Origin: Episyrphus balteatus
Lineage: Eukaryota > Arthropoda > Insecta > Diptera > Syrphidae
Length of the DNA: 64,000 nt
Assembly (NCBI RefSeq): GCF_945859705.1
Contig: NC_079135.1
Span: forward strand, 121,091,551-121,155,550
Reading direction: 5' to 3'
The notes beneath the pieces are model-generated. The model made no database searches, had not been told where the DNA came from, and worked only from the letters and a program-made list of their open reading frames with translations. Made by a program: the position numbers and the translations under genes. The stretch's first letter is position 1. The number at the start of each line of letters is the position of its first letter. Below are positions 48,481 to 60,573 of the stretch, in pieces.

Positions 48481-50070
48481 AAAAGTTTCGTTAAAACCGA
48501 ATAAGCACGGAGATAATCGGATTTGAAAAAAACGGTTCTATGGCAGGTACCGTTAATAATGATTTTCAAAAAAAAAATTTCATTAGAAGATAGACCTTGT
48601 CTTAAAACTAATATGAATTTTTTAAACAAAATCGTTATAGCCGTTTTTGAGCAATTTCAACTTTACTAAAATCGGTACATGACAAGTACCGTTATTTTTT
48701 GTGCAAAAAAAAAAATAATTCAAAAAATCCCTCTGGAGAGTCGCCAAATAACGCTACATACCAAGTTTGACATTAATCGGTCCATAAGTTTAGGCTGTAG
48801 CTCCATATGCAGACTGACAGACAGACGGACTTCCGGGACCCACTTTTTTGGCATTCTCTACCATCGTATTGAAATGGAAAAATGTTATCTTAACTTTTTT
48901 TTTTGTACGAATGCATAACTTGATATATAGTACCTATATCGCAAATAAAAATTGGTTAACTTAGTCCAAAGTAATGAGCTAACAAACATAAAAAAAATAA
49001 TGGACTTATGACAATCGTGGACTATTTTTTTTTTATATTTTTTCTTATTTTTGTTGAAAAAGACAAGCGACTTATTTTTTTTCTGAAACACAGAGTAGAT
49101 CATGATGTATCACATTATTTAAACTGGATTAATAATTCAAGCACGCATGCAAGAATAGTGTTTTTTTTTCAACTCATAAAAAAAAATTACTTTTCTTTTG
49201 TTCACTATGGTGTATGTGTACTCTTTTTTTGTAGTTAATACCTACTATTCTATAGTACATATTTTATGCATTCGTAAAATTCACAACCTGAGAGAGTAAA
49301 ACATTATCTTCACTTCCTATTTATTTCACTCTTTCAATTGTATGTCTGTTTAAAATCCTTGTTTTTAACTTAATCTACCCAACTCTTATATTAAAAGTCT
49401 TTAAATTTAAGCTTCTTGAAATCTAAGGACAAACTTGGTGACGTAGTCTATATTTTATTTTTAATAACTTTTAATAACTATTTTTTTTTCTACATATTTT
49501 TTTTTTCCTATTTTTGTTAATTTTAAACTTTTTTTTTTACATTTTGTAGCTGCTTGAGCAGTCTCTTACTCTTATCTTCCAACGATATTTCTATCACCAA
49601 AACTTTTATTTCCATTTATTAAAAAAAAAAACCGAGCGGTATCTGGGTTCCCCCCAGAGGTGTAGGCTAATTTAATTTAATTAATTAGTTTAATTCACAT
49701 TTCTTGTCTTGAAAGTGGCTCGGCCCAACTGATTTCTTATTTTTCAAATTTCAAAGATTACCTTCTAAGTGTACCTTAGCTCAAACACAAACCTTAGCAA
49801 AGAAAATAACCTTCCGACTATGTTGCCATCTAGTGTTTTCTTCTAATTTCCTTTTAGTGGACTGTGGGATGTGGAAAATTCCCTTTAGGTTTGTGCAATT
49901 GAATAAAATTAAGGTTTAAAACTTTACTAAGGTTTGTGGATATAATAAAATCATTTTCTAAACAAAAATATACATGAACCGGAAACACAATGGCCCAGAA
50001 ACAATAGTTAGTTTTTGAAATTTTGTATAATTTTTGTCTGAAAAAGTTTTTTTTTTTAAATTAAAATGTT
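48481..50070. other. No gene seen; repeat-derived
   Basis: Contains a CAGACTGACAGACAGACGGA stretch (about 48812-48831) of the kind found in many insect dispersed repeats, and a short GC-richer segment near 49632-49670. Open frames are low complexity. Confidence 0.45.
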
Positions 50071-50071
50071 G

Positions 50072-50110
50072 AATCACAGACAAGAGAAATAATCACTCTT
50101 GTCTGTGATT
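50072..50110. repeat. Perfect 15-bp hairpin with a 9-base loop
   Basis: AATCACAGACAAGAG and its exact reverse complement flank AAATAATCA. A partial further copy (CTCGTCTGTAATCAAAC) follows within 20 bp. No T tract directly follows, so it is not read as a terminator. Confidence 0.7.
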
Positions 50111-53100
50111 AAACTCGTCTGTAATCAAACTGCATTTGAGAGCCTTGAAATACAAAAATCAAATCAAGTTTTTCCTAAACACCAAAAAATAAAAAAAAAA
50201 TAAAAAATACCTGAGATTATTTTTCTACTTCTCGCTATGTTACATGCTGTACCTTTTTGTTAAAACAACAAGATCCACAAAAATAAAACCAACTACATAC
50301 ATCAGTAGAATTTCTTTGAGAAAAAAAAACCAAGTGCAAATATGTTTTTAAATTCCTTTTTTTATTAAATTGCCTCACTTTAAGACATAATTTTATGATT
50401 AAAAATAAAATAGTTATTTTAAAGAAAATCACAATACAAACAATCTTATTGCAAGTCAATCGATTTCTTATAAAAGAACTAACAATTACACTATACAAAA
50501 GGTAAACTCTGAAAAAATATAGCTCACATTGATCCATAATGTATTGTATACATACATATAAGAGATGAGAATGAACCAAAGTCCAATGCAATTGCTGACA
50601 ACAATTGATAATAATTTTTTTTTGTTTATATAAACGATAACAAGAAATATTATTATCATGCTGTTCAAATAAAACTGAAACTGTTTAAATATTTTACTTG
50701 ATAAGATATTGTATAGAAATAAGTAGGTACTTGAAATATGTGCAATAAATTAAATTGTATTTTCTTCGATTTATGAAAAAAAAAACTTGATTAAACTTTT
50801 GATTAAATTATATTTGCATAAGTAAATAAACTAGGACACATTAAAATTTCGCTAGATTTAAACTCCAAAACTGAAAGAAAAAAAACATAAGCGAATTTAT
50901 GATCTAGAACAATGTAACAAAATATACGAGAACCTTGAGAAAGTTGTTTCTTGATGTCATATAAGCAATCCATGTCTGGTCTATATTTTGAGTTGGCTAA
51001 ATTAACAAAAAAACAAAAAAATCATGTGTGCAATTCACACGTGGTAGAAGTGAAACCTTAAAAAATCATTTTTCTTCCAAAAAAAAAAATAGAAAAAATC
51101 TACCTATTTTTATCCTATCACCTTCAAATCCATGTTTTTTATATCATCTTACATTTTATATGAGACACAAAAGGAGCTAGAATTTTTTGAACTCGATCAA
51201 TTTCCATCAAGAAAAGCGAAAAACACGTATTTTTATCTTCTCACGCTATTAAATCCATTTTCTTCACTAACAACCTATAACAACCTACACCATCTGAAAG
51301 CTTATTGTCTTAGCTCAAAATATATATATCGATCAAGTCTATGAGACATCTACAAAAAGAGCTAGAATTTTTTAAACTCGATGAAATTTCATCAAAAAAT
51401 GCAAAAAAAACATTTATTTTTATTTTCTCATGCTATTAATTCAATTTTTTTGTTTGACAATCTATAAAAAATTTCATACCATGTGAAAGCTTATAGTTTC
51501 ACCTTGTATAATGATGTATAAATCTTATTTCAAAGATGTCTACAAGAGAAGTTAGAATTTTTTAAAGTCAACCATGTCGAATTTCCAGACTGAGATTACG
51601 GTACTTCCTACACAGGTAGCTAGTCATCGCCAACAGATCTCCACAGGTGTTTTGAGGTATTTTTCAATTTTTTCAATTTAAGATTGTGTAACTTGTAGAG
51701 CACGTACCGTTATGTGTGATATATCAAATAAAAGGTTATGTTACCAGCATGCGTATTAAAGTTAAATCAAATTTGTATGTGCACTAGATCAAAAGATATA
51801 ACGTGTGTTGGAAAAGAACATCTTTTTACCGTTATATACGAATTTTGAATATGAAATTAATTGAAATTTTGTACAATTATAATTTATTTAATTACCTATC
51901 TACAGTACAAATTTCATTCATCTATCTATTAAAACAAAAAAGTTATAACAAGTTGAAGTCGTGTCGCGTTTTCGTTTCATCTTGTTTCAAATCACTACGA
52001 TACTAAAGAAGTTTTCACTTCAAAAAAAATGTTGAAATACAGAGTAGAACTTTGAGGCACTGGGTCCCTAAACACAATCTTTTTTTTGCACTTAATCATA
52101 CATCATCATTAAACTTGAGTTAATAACGTAAGCAAGCTTCCTATAAGAGTGCGTTTTTTTAACTCGTAAAAATAATTTAAAAAAAACTACTTTTTCTTCG
52201 TTCTCTATGGCGTATGCGTACTATTTTTTGTTCATACTATATTGTTCTATAGTATTTTTTCGTATTTGTCTACACGTCTATGGGATTTTTTCAAAGCAAA
52301 GGGATTTAAGTGCAACTAGTTTTTTATTTTGTTTGTTTAGGTAAATGATTTGCATACATAACTAACAAGAATTTTAAATCTTTTGCAATTTAGTTTTTAT
52401 TGTATTTGATACTAAGGAATGCAAAACATGATTAAAAAAAACTCCAAACAGCCTTTTAAGGTCTGAAATTATGTACACGTACATATTACAAGGACTTTCT
52501 CGTAGCTGTTTTTTGGTATTTTGAAGTTCTACTCGCTTGTGAGTAACATGTTTCAATCTGGCATTGATAATGATGAGGGTTACACTAAATTGCAAATAAA
52601 TACACATGGCAAATGAAATTATTACGCTTATCTTATTTTGAGTCACTGATATAACAAAAATATTATCTTTACTTTTCATTCTGTCAACCCACCCTCAATT
52701 TTAAAACCCAAAAATTGGGTGTCAAATCGAGTGTCATCGTAAACACAATATGATGGCGATAGATTTTGACGTCATTTTCACGCCATCTGTAACTGTAATA
52801 TTACAAAGCGTTGACATTGACAGTGTAATACTAAACTAGGTTTTTTTGTCTTTGTCATAAATTGGATGCAATACTTTCAGTTAATGTAGAAGATATAAAT
52901 TATTCAAGTGGAAATTCTGATAAAATCACAAAGTTTCTATGCAAAGTTGCTTTTAGTTTTGAAATACATTCATGCAATTGTGAATAATTTGTTGATGTCA
53001 AAAGTGACGTGTTTAGATTTAAAAATTAAATTCTTTATACCAATGAACAGTGTAATGTGCAAATTTCCCACCTTGTTTTCTAAAATTAAACTTTGTTATT

Positions 53101-53256
53101 TACTTTTCTCTCGTTATTGATCACTATGGTGTATACGTACTTTTTTGTAACTCTTAAACCATATTCGTTTTTTATAGGTAATGTTTTAGGGTTCGGTGAA
53201 AACAAAAAAATTTAAAACAATCGTCTCCAAATGCGTTGTCAATAAAGTTCTGAATG
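50111..53256. other. No gene seen; AT-rich with dispersed repeat fragments
   Basis: Two blocks (about 51155-51330 and 51345-51520) are diverged direct copies sharing GAGCTAGAATTTTTTGAACTCGAT-like and CATCAAGAAAAGC-like words. Two copies of the CTATGG(T/C)GTATGCGTACT motif lie at 52203 and 53122. No exon recognised. Confidence 0.45.
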
Positions 53257-54372
53257 ATCAAGGGGCACGGTAGTGCCCAGCCAAGTTCTCTAGCAACTTT
53301 GGCACTACACCCTTATTTACAGAAAACAACTCAGGCCATTTTCGACCCCCCTCTAACTTCCACACCAAATATGCTAGAAATTTCAAACTCGCTACATTTA
53401 TTGAGCTTGTCAAAACCAAACTCCTCAAAAAATTTCAGCCTTTTACAATTAGTAGTTTCTGAGATATAGGGCTTCAAAATTCGCAAAAACCGTAACTGAC
53501 TGACTGACTGACTCACTCACTCACTGACAGATCATCAAAATTATGGAGAACTTCCCGTTAACTTAGAAACTTGAAATTTTACACGGTGATAGGGCTTGTG
53601 GTGTATACAAAGGGAAAAATCGAAAATTTGAGATTTTCAATTCAGGGGGCGTGGCATCCGCCCATTTCCTCTGAATTATCATCAAATATTATAGAGCACT
53701 TCTGATTATCGTAGAATCTTGAAATTTGGTAGAATGGTAGAGATGGTAGTTTATACAAAGGAAAAAATTTAAAATTTGAGAATTTCAGCCAGGGGGCGTG
53801 GCAACCGCCCATTTCCGCTGAGTTTTGATTAAATATAAAAGAGCACTTCTGATTATCGTAGAATCTTGAAATTTGGTAGAATGGTAGAGATGGTAGTTTA
53901 TACAAAGGGAAAAATTTAAAGTTTGAGAATTTCAGCGAGGGGGCGTGGCAACCGCCTATTTTCACTGAATTTTTATCAAATATAGAGATTTTCAATTCTA
54001 CAGCCATACTTTGCAAAAAGTAGTGAAATCACAACAAAAACATTACTGTTAAAAAAAGAGCCAAGTTCTCCTATGTTGAAATTATGCTAACACAAAAAGT
54101 ACTGAGATGTAAAAGTGTACCAAGTTCTAAAGTTTGGGTTCAAATTCGTATCAATAAAATTTTGATTGTTTACTTGGCAATTTTTGAAATAACTTTAAAA
54201 ATCGGTAATTAAAAGAAAAATTGTCAAGAGAACAATCAAAATTTTATTGATACGAATTTGAACCCAACCTTTAGAACTTGGTACACTTTTACATCTCAGT
54301 ACTTTTTGTGCCAGCATAATTTCAACATAGGAGAACTTGGCTCTTTTTTTAACAGTAATGTTTTTGTTGTGA
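53257..54372 (-). mobile_element. Hairpin plus tandem-repeat element, copy 3 (DINE-1/Helentron-like)
   Basis: Same order and orientation as copy 2: ATCAAGGGGCACGGTAGTGC end, conserved block, CTGACTGACTGACTGACTCA tract (about 53494-53528), three tandem units with GGCGTGGCAACCGCCCAT-type cores (about 53647, 53796 and 53942), then a 344-bp hairpin (54029-54372). The long minus-strand frame 53642-54016 is a translation of the tandem repeat, not a gene. Confidence 0.8.
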
Positions 54373-56908
54373 TAAGAATTACAACATCTTAGGAGGTAAG
54401 AACCATTGCATTAAAGTGAAAAACAAAACCAAACTCGTTCAGCACGTCGCTCAATCAGGTACAATAAGGCTGAAAATTTGAAAGAAATCTAAAAGAAAAG
54501 GTAAAACTAAACACCGTTTTTGAAATAAAATCTCTTAGAAAGAGTACAGGAGTATTCTCCCAATGTTAAACTTGGCCTTCAACAAAAAAGCAATTGTATT
54601 GGAAGTCATTAGCTTTATATGCAAATCAAGATAAAATGCCACACCAATTCTGAATAAAAACACCACATGCGTAAGGAAACCAAAAAACTGAATTTTAAAA
54701 CCTGAATAGACTATATCAACAAATAAAAGCAAATACCATTTAAGAACACTTAATCAAACACATCCCAAATATCGACTGCACTCATAAAAAATAATAAGCA
54801 CTGACCCTGATCCGACTTATCAATAAATATGTTGAATTTCAAAAGAAAGTGCACCACAAAATAAGGTTATCTTCAATAGATTGACTATAAGTTCTAAAAT
54901 TGTATTCGCATTTTGAATGAAAGCCAATTGGGAAGCCAACTTAGGTACTACCAGGCTGATACCCGAGCTCATTGATTTGATTTTAAAGTCTCTTATCCAG
55001 TAAGCTTACTTACGGAAGTGTATCCAAATCGGACCTGCCAAACATCTGTTAACTTTTTTTAAATCATTTTAATGTTTTTTTTTTAAATAAATAGAATTTA
55101 GTCGGGAACTCTAAAATGAGTTCCTTAGCAATTCTTAAATTTTGGCCTTTACCGTTTTCAAAAATCTCGACTGTTACAAAAATTAAAGTCTTTATAAATT
55201 TCTTAAACCTCACGACATATCTTCATCATATGACCGGAAGTGTCTCAAAAATGTGTTTTCTCTATGCGTTTAGAAATTCAACTGATCCCTATACTTTTTC
55301 TATAGACTTTGTTTAAGAAAAAGTATTCAGTCTTGAAGAATGTTTTATAGGATCCTTAAAGAAGCTTTAACAATGACATTTTAATTTAACTTTAATTTAA
55401 TTGATCTTATCATTAAAAAATTTACCAGCAAAAAAGTGGCAACCTTGCTTCTCTGATTTAACTTGTAAAGTCCAAAAATTCACACTGTAGGTATAATTTA
55501 ATTTTGTTTTTAAAAGAAACAACGTGAGTAAGTGTTGTCAAAACCCCCCCGTCTGCTTCTCCACTTCATAGCCTGATACCTCTCTAGAAGTATATTTCAT
55601 CAATCTCAAAAAGAACGCATTGGTTTTTTTTTTCTCTTTCTTCTTCATTCTATTTATTTATTCTTATACTGATTATTATTATTTTTTGTTTATTTTTTGC
55701 AACAAAAGCAAATAAAAAAGAAACCGAAAACAACAACAACAGAAAAAATATCCAACTTGATCACGCCACTTTTTGAACTTTGGACTTTCATTATGATTGT
55801 TCGTCGTCGAGTATGTAGGTATTTGTATTATTTTTAAACTGATAACACAGCGAAAAGAAACACAAAAAAAACGCACGTCAGCAGAGTAATAAAATAATAT
55901 GAGGACAAACAAGCAATGCCCTCTTCGTTCCCAACAATGTAAGTTATAAGAACAGTCCCCTTTTTTCTCGATCTCGATCTTGCCTATAAAAGAGAAACAC
56001 AATTGGAACAAAGAAGATTCTTCGAGTGCAGCTGTATAAATTAAAATGCACTTGAATAAGAAGAAATATATCATTTTTCTACGGAAAGGAAATTGTTTAA
56101 TTTTTTTTGTCAATGCGTTGTTTTAAGTTTATTGTTTATGTACCTTAAATAAAAAAAAACTCATGCTTAGTAAATTTTGGCACCTTTTCTCTTTAACTTC
56201 CCCCTAAACTCTCCACTTCCGTTGATCATATCTTAACCTTACCTAACTTAACGAAAGTTGTCTCAAGTTATTTAATATCTCTTTTTGTTCTCTTAAAAAT
56301 CTAAATTACATTTTCTCTTTTTTTTTTTTCAAATGATTCAGTATTTAGTTTTATAATTTCACATGACAACTGTACCTACTTACCTATACAAGGTATTGCG
56401 ACTTATGTGTCAGAGTACAGAGTATACCTACATAAATTTTTAAATGGTTGATCGCTTAAACCGAGCCGGTCGGTTGGACGATGCCGGCTAATATGAACTT
56501 TGGACCTCCGCTGCTGTTGTTGGAAACCCACTAAAGCCATCAAAACTGATATCGATAACCTGTTTGCGAGTCAGCATCAGTAATTCTTTTTTTTTTATGA
56601 GAAAAACAAGCATGAACCACAAATGGATTTATTAAAAAAAAAAAAAAAAATAAATTATAAAAAAGAAGCAAACTATCTGCGGCACTTCTGGGCATATGTC
56701 TGGCTGGAGTCTTTATATTATTTATGGTATGTTTTTTTTTGTTTGTTAGTGATAATGTACCCATAGCTATGTACCTAGTTTTAGGCCGATTTATCAATTT
56801 CACAGAAAAAAATATTTTGTTACATGTTTACAATATAACTATCTTTTAAAACTGTCAGCTGTTAATAATGGGTCTTATGGTAATTAAGATGAAGTCGACT
56901 AGAAAATA
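54373..56908. other. No gene seen
   Basis: AT-rich. The 144-codon minus frame at 55679-56113 is lysine/phenylalanine/cysteine-biased low-complexity translation without domain. A CAACAACAACAG run lies near 55730. Confidence 0.45.
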
Positions 56909-57952
56909 ATAGTACAGGTAAAATAGGCATTTAGAAAAAAAAAAAAAAAATTGTTACACTCATGAAACTTTTCCTTTTGGGATAAGAATCTAGAACAAAA
57001 AAAGTCTATACAAAAAAGTTGGGTGGAAGGGTGTTTTTTTCGCGAAAAGAGGGAGGGGCTGAAGCTAAAAAATATACTGAAAAAAATTGTTTGTCGAATA
57101 TCATCATATGACACATGTTTTCAATGTATTTTTTGATGCTAAATGTAATGACATAAAAATAAAGTCAATACGATTGCTCTAAGAAAAGTTATTGCCGATT
57201 AAAAACAAGAGTGCTTGTTTTTTGACTTCAACAGGTAAAATATAACCAAAATCCATATATAAAAAATGCTACACTAATGAAACTCGGGGTGAAGGTTTAA
57301 GATTATTAAGAAGAATCTATAAAAAGTACAAAATTATCTTGAGTGAAAGGGTATTTTTTTTTTTTTTTTTTCACTAAATGATGAAATTCGGAATAAGTAC
57401 CACAAAAACTTTTTTTTTGTTTTTGTGGTACTAATTCCGAATTTCATCATTTCTTGAAAAAAAAAAACACCTTTTCACTCAAGATAATTTTGTACTTTTT
57501 ATAGATTCTTAATTCTTATACCAACCAAAACTTTTTCACCAAGTTTTAAAAATTAATAAAATACAAGTCAGCTGTTATGATACCTTTCTCACACACAACT
57601 TAACCCACCAAAAAAACACCCTTTTACCAAAAATATTTTTAAAAACTTTATGAATCCTTTGTCCCTGCTTTATCTGAAACCTTCATCCCGAATTTTGTCA
57701 GTGTAGCATGTTTTTCACATAGGTTTCCGTTATATTTTACCTGTTGAAGTAAAAAAACAAGCACCTTTGTTTTTAATCGGCAATAACTTTTTTTAGAGCA
57801 ATCGTATTGACTTTATTTTTATTTCATTAAATTCAGCATCAAAAAATACATTGAAAACATGTGTCATATGATGATATTCGACAAAAAATTTTTGTTCAGT
57901 ACCTTTATTTTTTACACCTTCTTAATTTTGTGTACTATTTTACCTGTACTAT
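56909..57952. mobile_element. Foldback (palindromic) element, about 1.04 kb
   Basis: Ends ATAGTACAGGTAAAATAG are inverted. The arms are complementary almost to the centre, where GATGAAATTCGGAATAAGTA (about 57379) and its reverse meet around a T-rich loop. Strongly matching arm blocks include TTGTCGAATATCATCATATG and ATGTTTTCAATGTATTTTTT. The right arm has about 190 bp extra. No coding capacity. Confidence 0.8.
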
Positions 57953-58283
57953 AAGCAACAATTTTATTTTGAGCAAAATTCAAATGTTTAAAATATTTAA
58001 TCAGATTAAACATAAAATAAAGTAGTTAAAGGTCAATTCATAAAAAAAAGTAATGATGCAAATGATTAAACTGGTGCAGGGTCATAACTCCATAATGGAT
58101 TTGGGTGAATTAAAAGTCCACAAATCAATTATTATGGATGCACAATAAACAACCCATAAAGGTGTCAAAAATCCACAAGTGATATATAGAACTCCCTATT
58201 TTCCAAAATGATGTGGGTTTAAGGTGCAAACATTGTTTCAGAAAATATGAATTTGTAAACAATGTAAAAATAAAATATTTAAG
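57953..58283. other. No gene seen
   Basis: Short AT-rich spacer between two foldback elements. Confidence 0.5.
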
Positions 58284-59470
58284 AAAAGGAGACTGGACAC
58301 TTTTGTATGGGACGTGGCCCATTGGTGTAACACATTGAGACATACATCAAATGAAAGGTCTCGATGAGTGTACTATTTGTTTGTATGGGCACAAGTCTGT
58401 ATCTAGTGCAGGGAAAGTGCAGTGATGCATTTTATGTTCAAAAATGTATGTAATGAAATTAAGAAAAGTATACATTTTGACTAGATGCTCAATTAAATTG
58501 ATTCAAAAACAATACATAACTGTCTTGGAAGTTCAATTGGGCTATTCCATCACCAGTTTTCACCCATGATACAATGCATTTTTCGGTTTTTAGCACAGTT
58601 TTGTATGGGACGTGGCTCATTTTTGTAACACATTGAGACACACATCAAATGAAAGATCTCAATGAGCGTATATTTTCTTTGTATGGACAAAAGACTCTAT
58701 CTCGTGCAGGAAAAGTGCAGCGGTGCATTTTATGCTCAAAAATAAATGTAACAGATTGAGACTTACATCAAATGAAAGGTACTGATGAGCGCATTATTTC
58801 TTTAAATGGACACGAAACTCTACCTCGTGGAAGGTGCAGTGGTGCATTTTATATTGAAAAATGTATTTAAGGTTATTTTACATGTTTGTGTTTTTAGAAC
58901 AAAAAAAGATGGAGAAAACACTAAATCTATGCTGTATGGTTTGTAGTTTAAATTCATAATACCTACCAGCATTTTATTAGTAATATAACTTATAGTTTGA
59001 GTATATTTAAATTATTTTAAAACCAACAAGGTTTTATTAGATACTGCACTTTCCCTGCATGAGATACAGACTTTTGCCCATATAAAAAAATAATACACTC
59101 ATCGAGACCTTTCATTTGAAGTATGTCTCAATGTGTTACAATATAGAGACACGTCCTATACAAAAGTGTTCTAAAAACCGAAAAATGCATTGCATCATGG
59201 GTGAAAACTGGTGATGGAATTGCCCAATTGAACTTCCAAGACAGTTATGTATTGTTTTTGAATCAATTTAATTGAGCATCTAGTCAAAATGTATACTTTT
59301 CTTAATTTCATTACATACATTTTTGAACATAAAATGCATCACTGCACTTTCCCTGCACTAGATACAGACTTGTGCCCATACAAACAAATAGTACACTCAT
59401 CGAGACCTTTCATTTGATGTATGTCTCAATGTGTTACACCAATGGGCCAAAATGCCCACTCTCCTTTGTA
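58284..59470. mobile_element. Foldback element, about 1.19 kb, with nearly identical arms
   Basis: The left arm (about 58314-58600) and reversed right arm (about 59160-59448) match almost base for base over about 285 bp, starting GGCCCATTGGTGTAACACAT. Between them lie diverged tandem units of about 100-130 bp with CACATCAAATGAAAG and GTGCAGNGGTGCATTTTAT words. The outermost AAAAGGAGA.TGG also matches. The minus frame 58125-58343 overlaps the left end and is not a gene. Confidence 0.85.
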
Positions 59471-60573
59471 ACTAGATTTTGAAAATTACCTTATACATTT
59501 TTTTTTTTTGAAAACTTTATGAAAAATTTTTCCAAACACTGACGCGAGTTTCGTTGTTTAAAATTTAATGAAGTAATATTTAAAAACTCGCGCTAATTTT
59601 AAAAATTATTTTTTTAAGTTTTCAAAAATGAAATAAACTTCAATTTTCGAATGACTGTAGAAGATGCTTGTTAAAGAATGACAGTTCCAATGCTCCTGGT
59701 TTTATATCCTCTACTCCTATGGAGTAACTATTAGCGTTTACATCGTTACGGGTTAGACACGTTTAATTTATTATTTTACCATACTTTCTGCCATTGTTCT
59801 TTCTTACTAGAATTCAACTTCAGTGATATGTATGTAAGATACATGCTGCTTTTTATAATAACATGTAAAATTAATTGAATTGAAAATATACTTGATTTCT
59901 TTTCAACTTCCAATTTAGTTGCGTTACAAGTTTTAACTTCTGATTTTGAATAGGTATTCAAATTTCTGTTGCGTTAAAAATTTTGACTTTAATGTGTTTT
60001 TTTTTTCAACACCAATAAATTTTCAGGAAAGTTTGAAAACTTCAGCAGTTAACTCTTTCAGAATTCTAAAATGTCGTATGACAAAGTTTCACTGTTGGCA
60101 TCTAGTTGAAGATATGTAGGAAGTGAGCCAACACTTTTAAGTCACCAGTCAAACATTACCATTGTCGTGATCTGGAATACTGTTATATGAGTTTAAAAAA
60201 AAACAATCGAAATACCTAGAACACTTAACTTAATTATAAAAACTTCCTGCACATATTATCAAAATAAAGCTGGAGGGAGTAGAAACTTCCCACCGCGGAA
60301 CTGACAATTTTGTTGAAATATGTGTTGATTAATGGTAAAATGTTTGTAAAGGAATAATAACTTTCCTTATTATTAAGTTATAAGCCAACCAATATCAATC
60401 TAATTCTGAATGTCAGAAATATCTGGGATGTCAATACTGTTTAATTGAAAAATTGACACTTTTATTGTATTTATGAAACTTTTTCCCTTATCAAGTATCT
60501 ACTACTTTTTGGGTTAGTTTCAATAATTTCATTTTATCAAATGCAGTTGGCAAAAGCTTGTGTTTGAAAGAAA
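59471..60573. other. Upstream region of the ionotropic receptor gene
   Basis: AT-rich. TTATAAAAACTTCC (about 60234) could be a TATA element, but it is 330 bp from the start codon and such words are common here. No other gene seen. Confidence 0.4.

Noticed and set aside
50072..50110. Hairpin as a transcription terminator or microRNA precursor
   Set aside because: The stem is only 15 bp with a 9-base loop, too short for a microRNA precursor, and rho-independent terminators do not apply to nuclear insect genes.
53642..54016. 124-codon minus-strand frame with repeated MGGCHAPWLKFSNFKFFPLY-type units (also 22298-22760)
   Set aside because: It is a translation of the 147-bp tandem units of the hairpin element. 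Other copies break the frame, and there is no start context or codon constraint.
55679..56113. 144-codon minus-strand frame, the longest outside the receptor gene
   Set aside because: Composition is K/F/C-rich low complexity from AT runs, with no domain, no splice context and no conserved motif.
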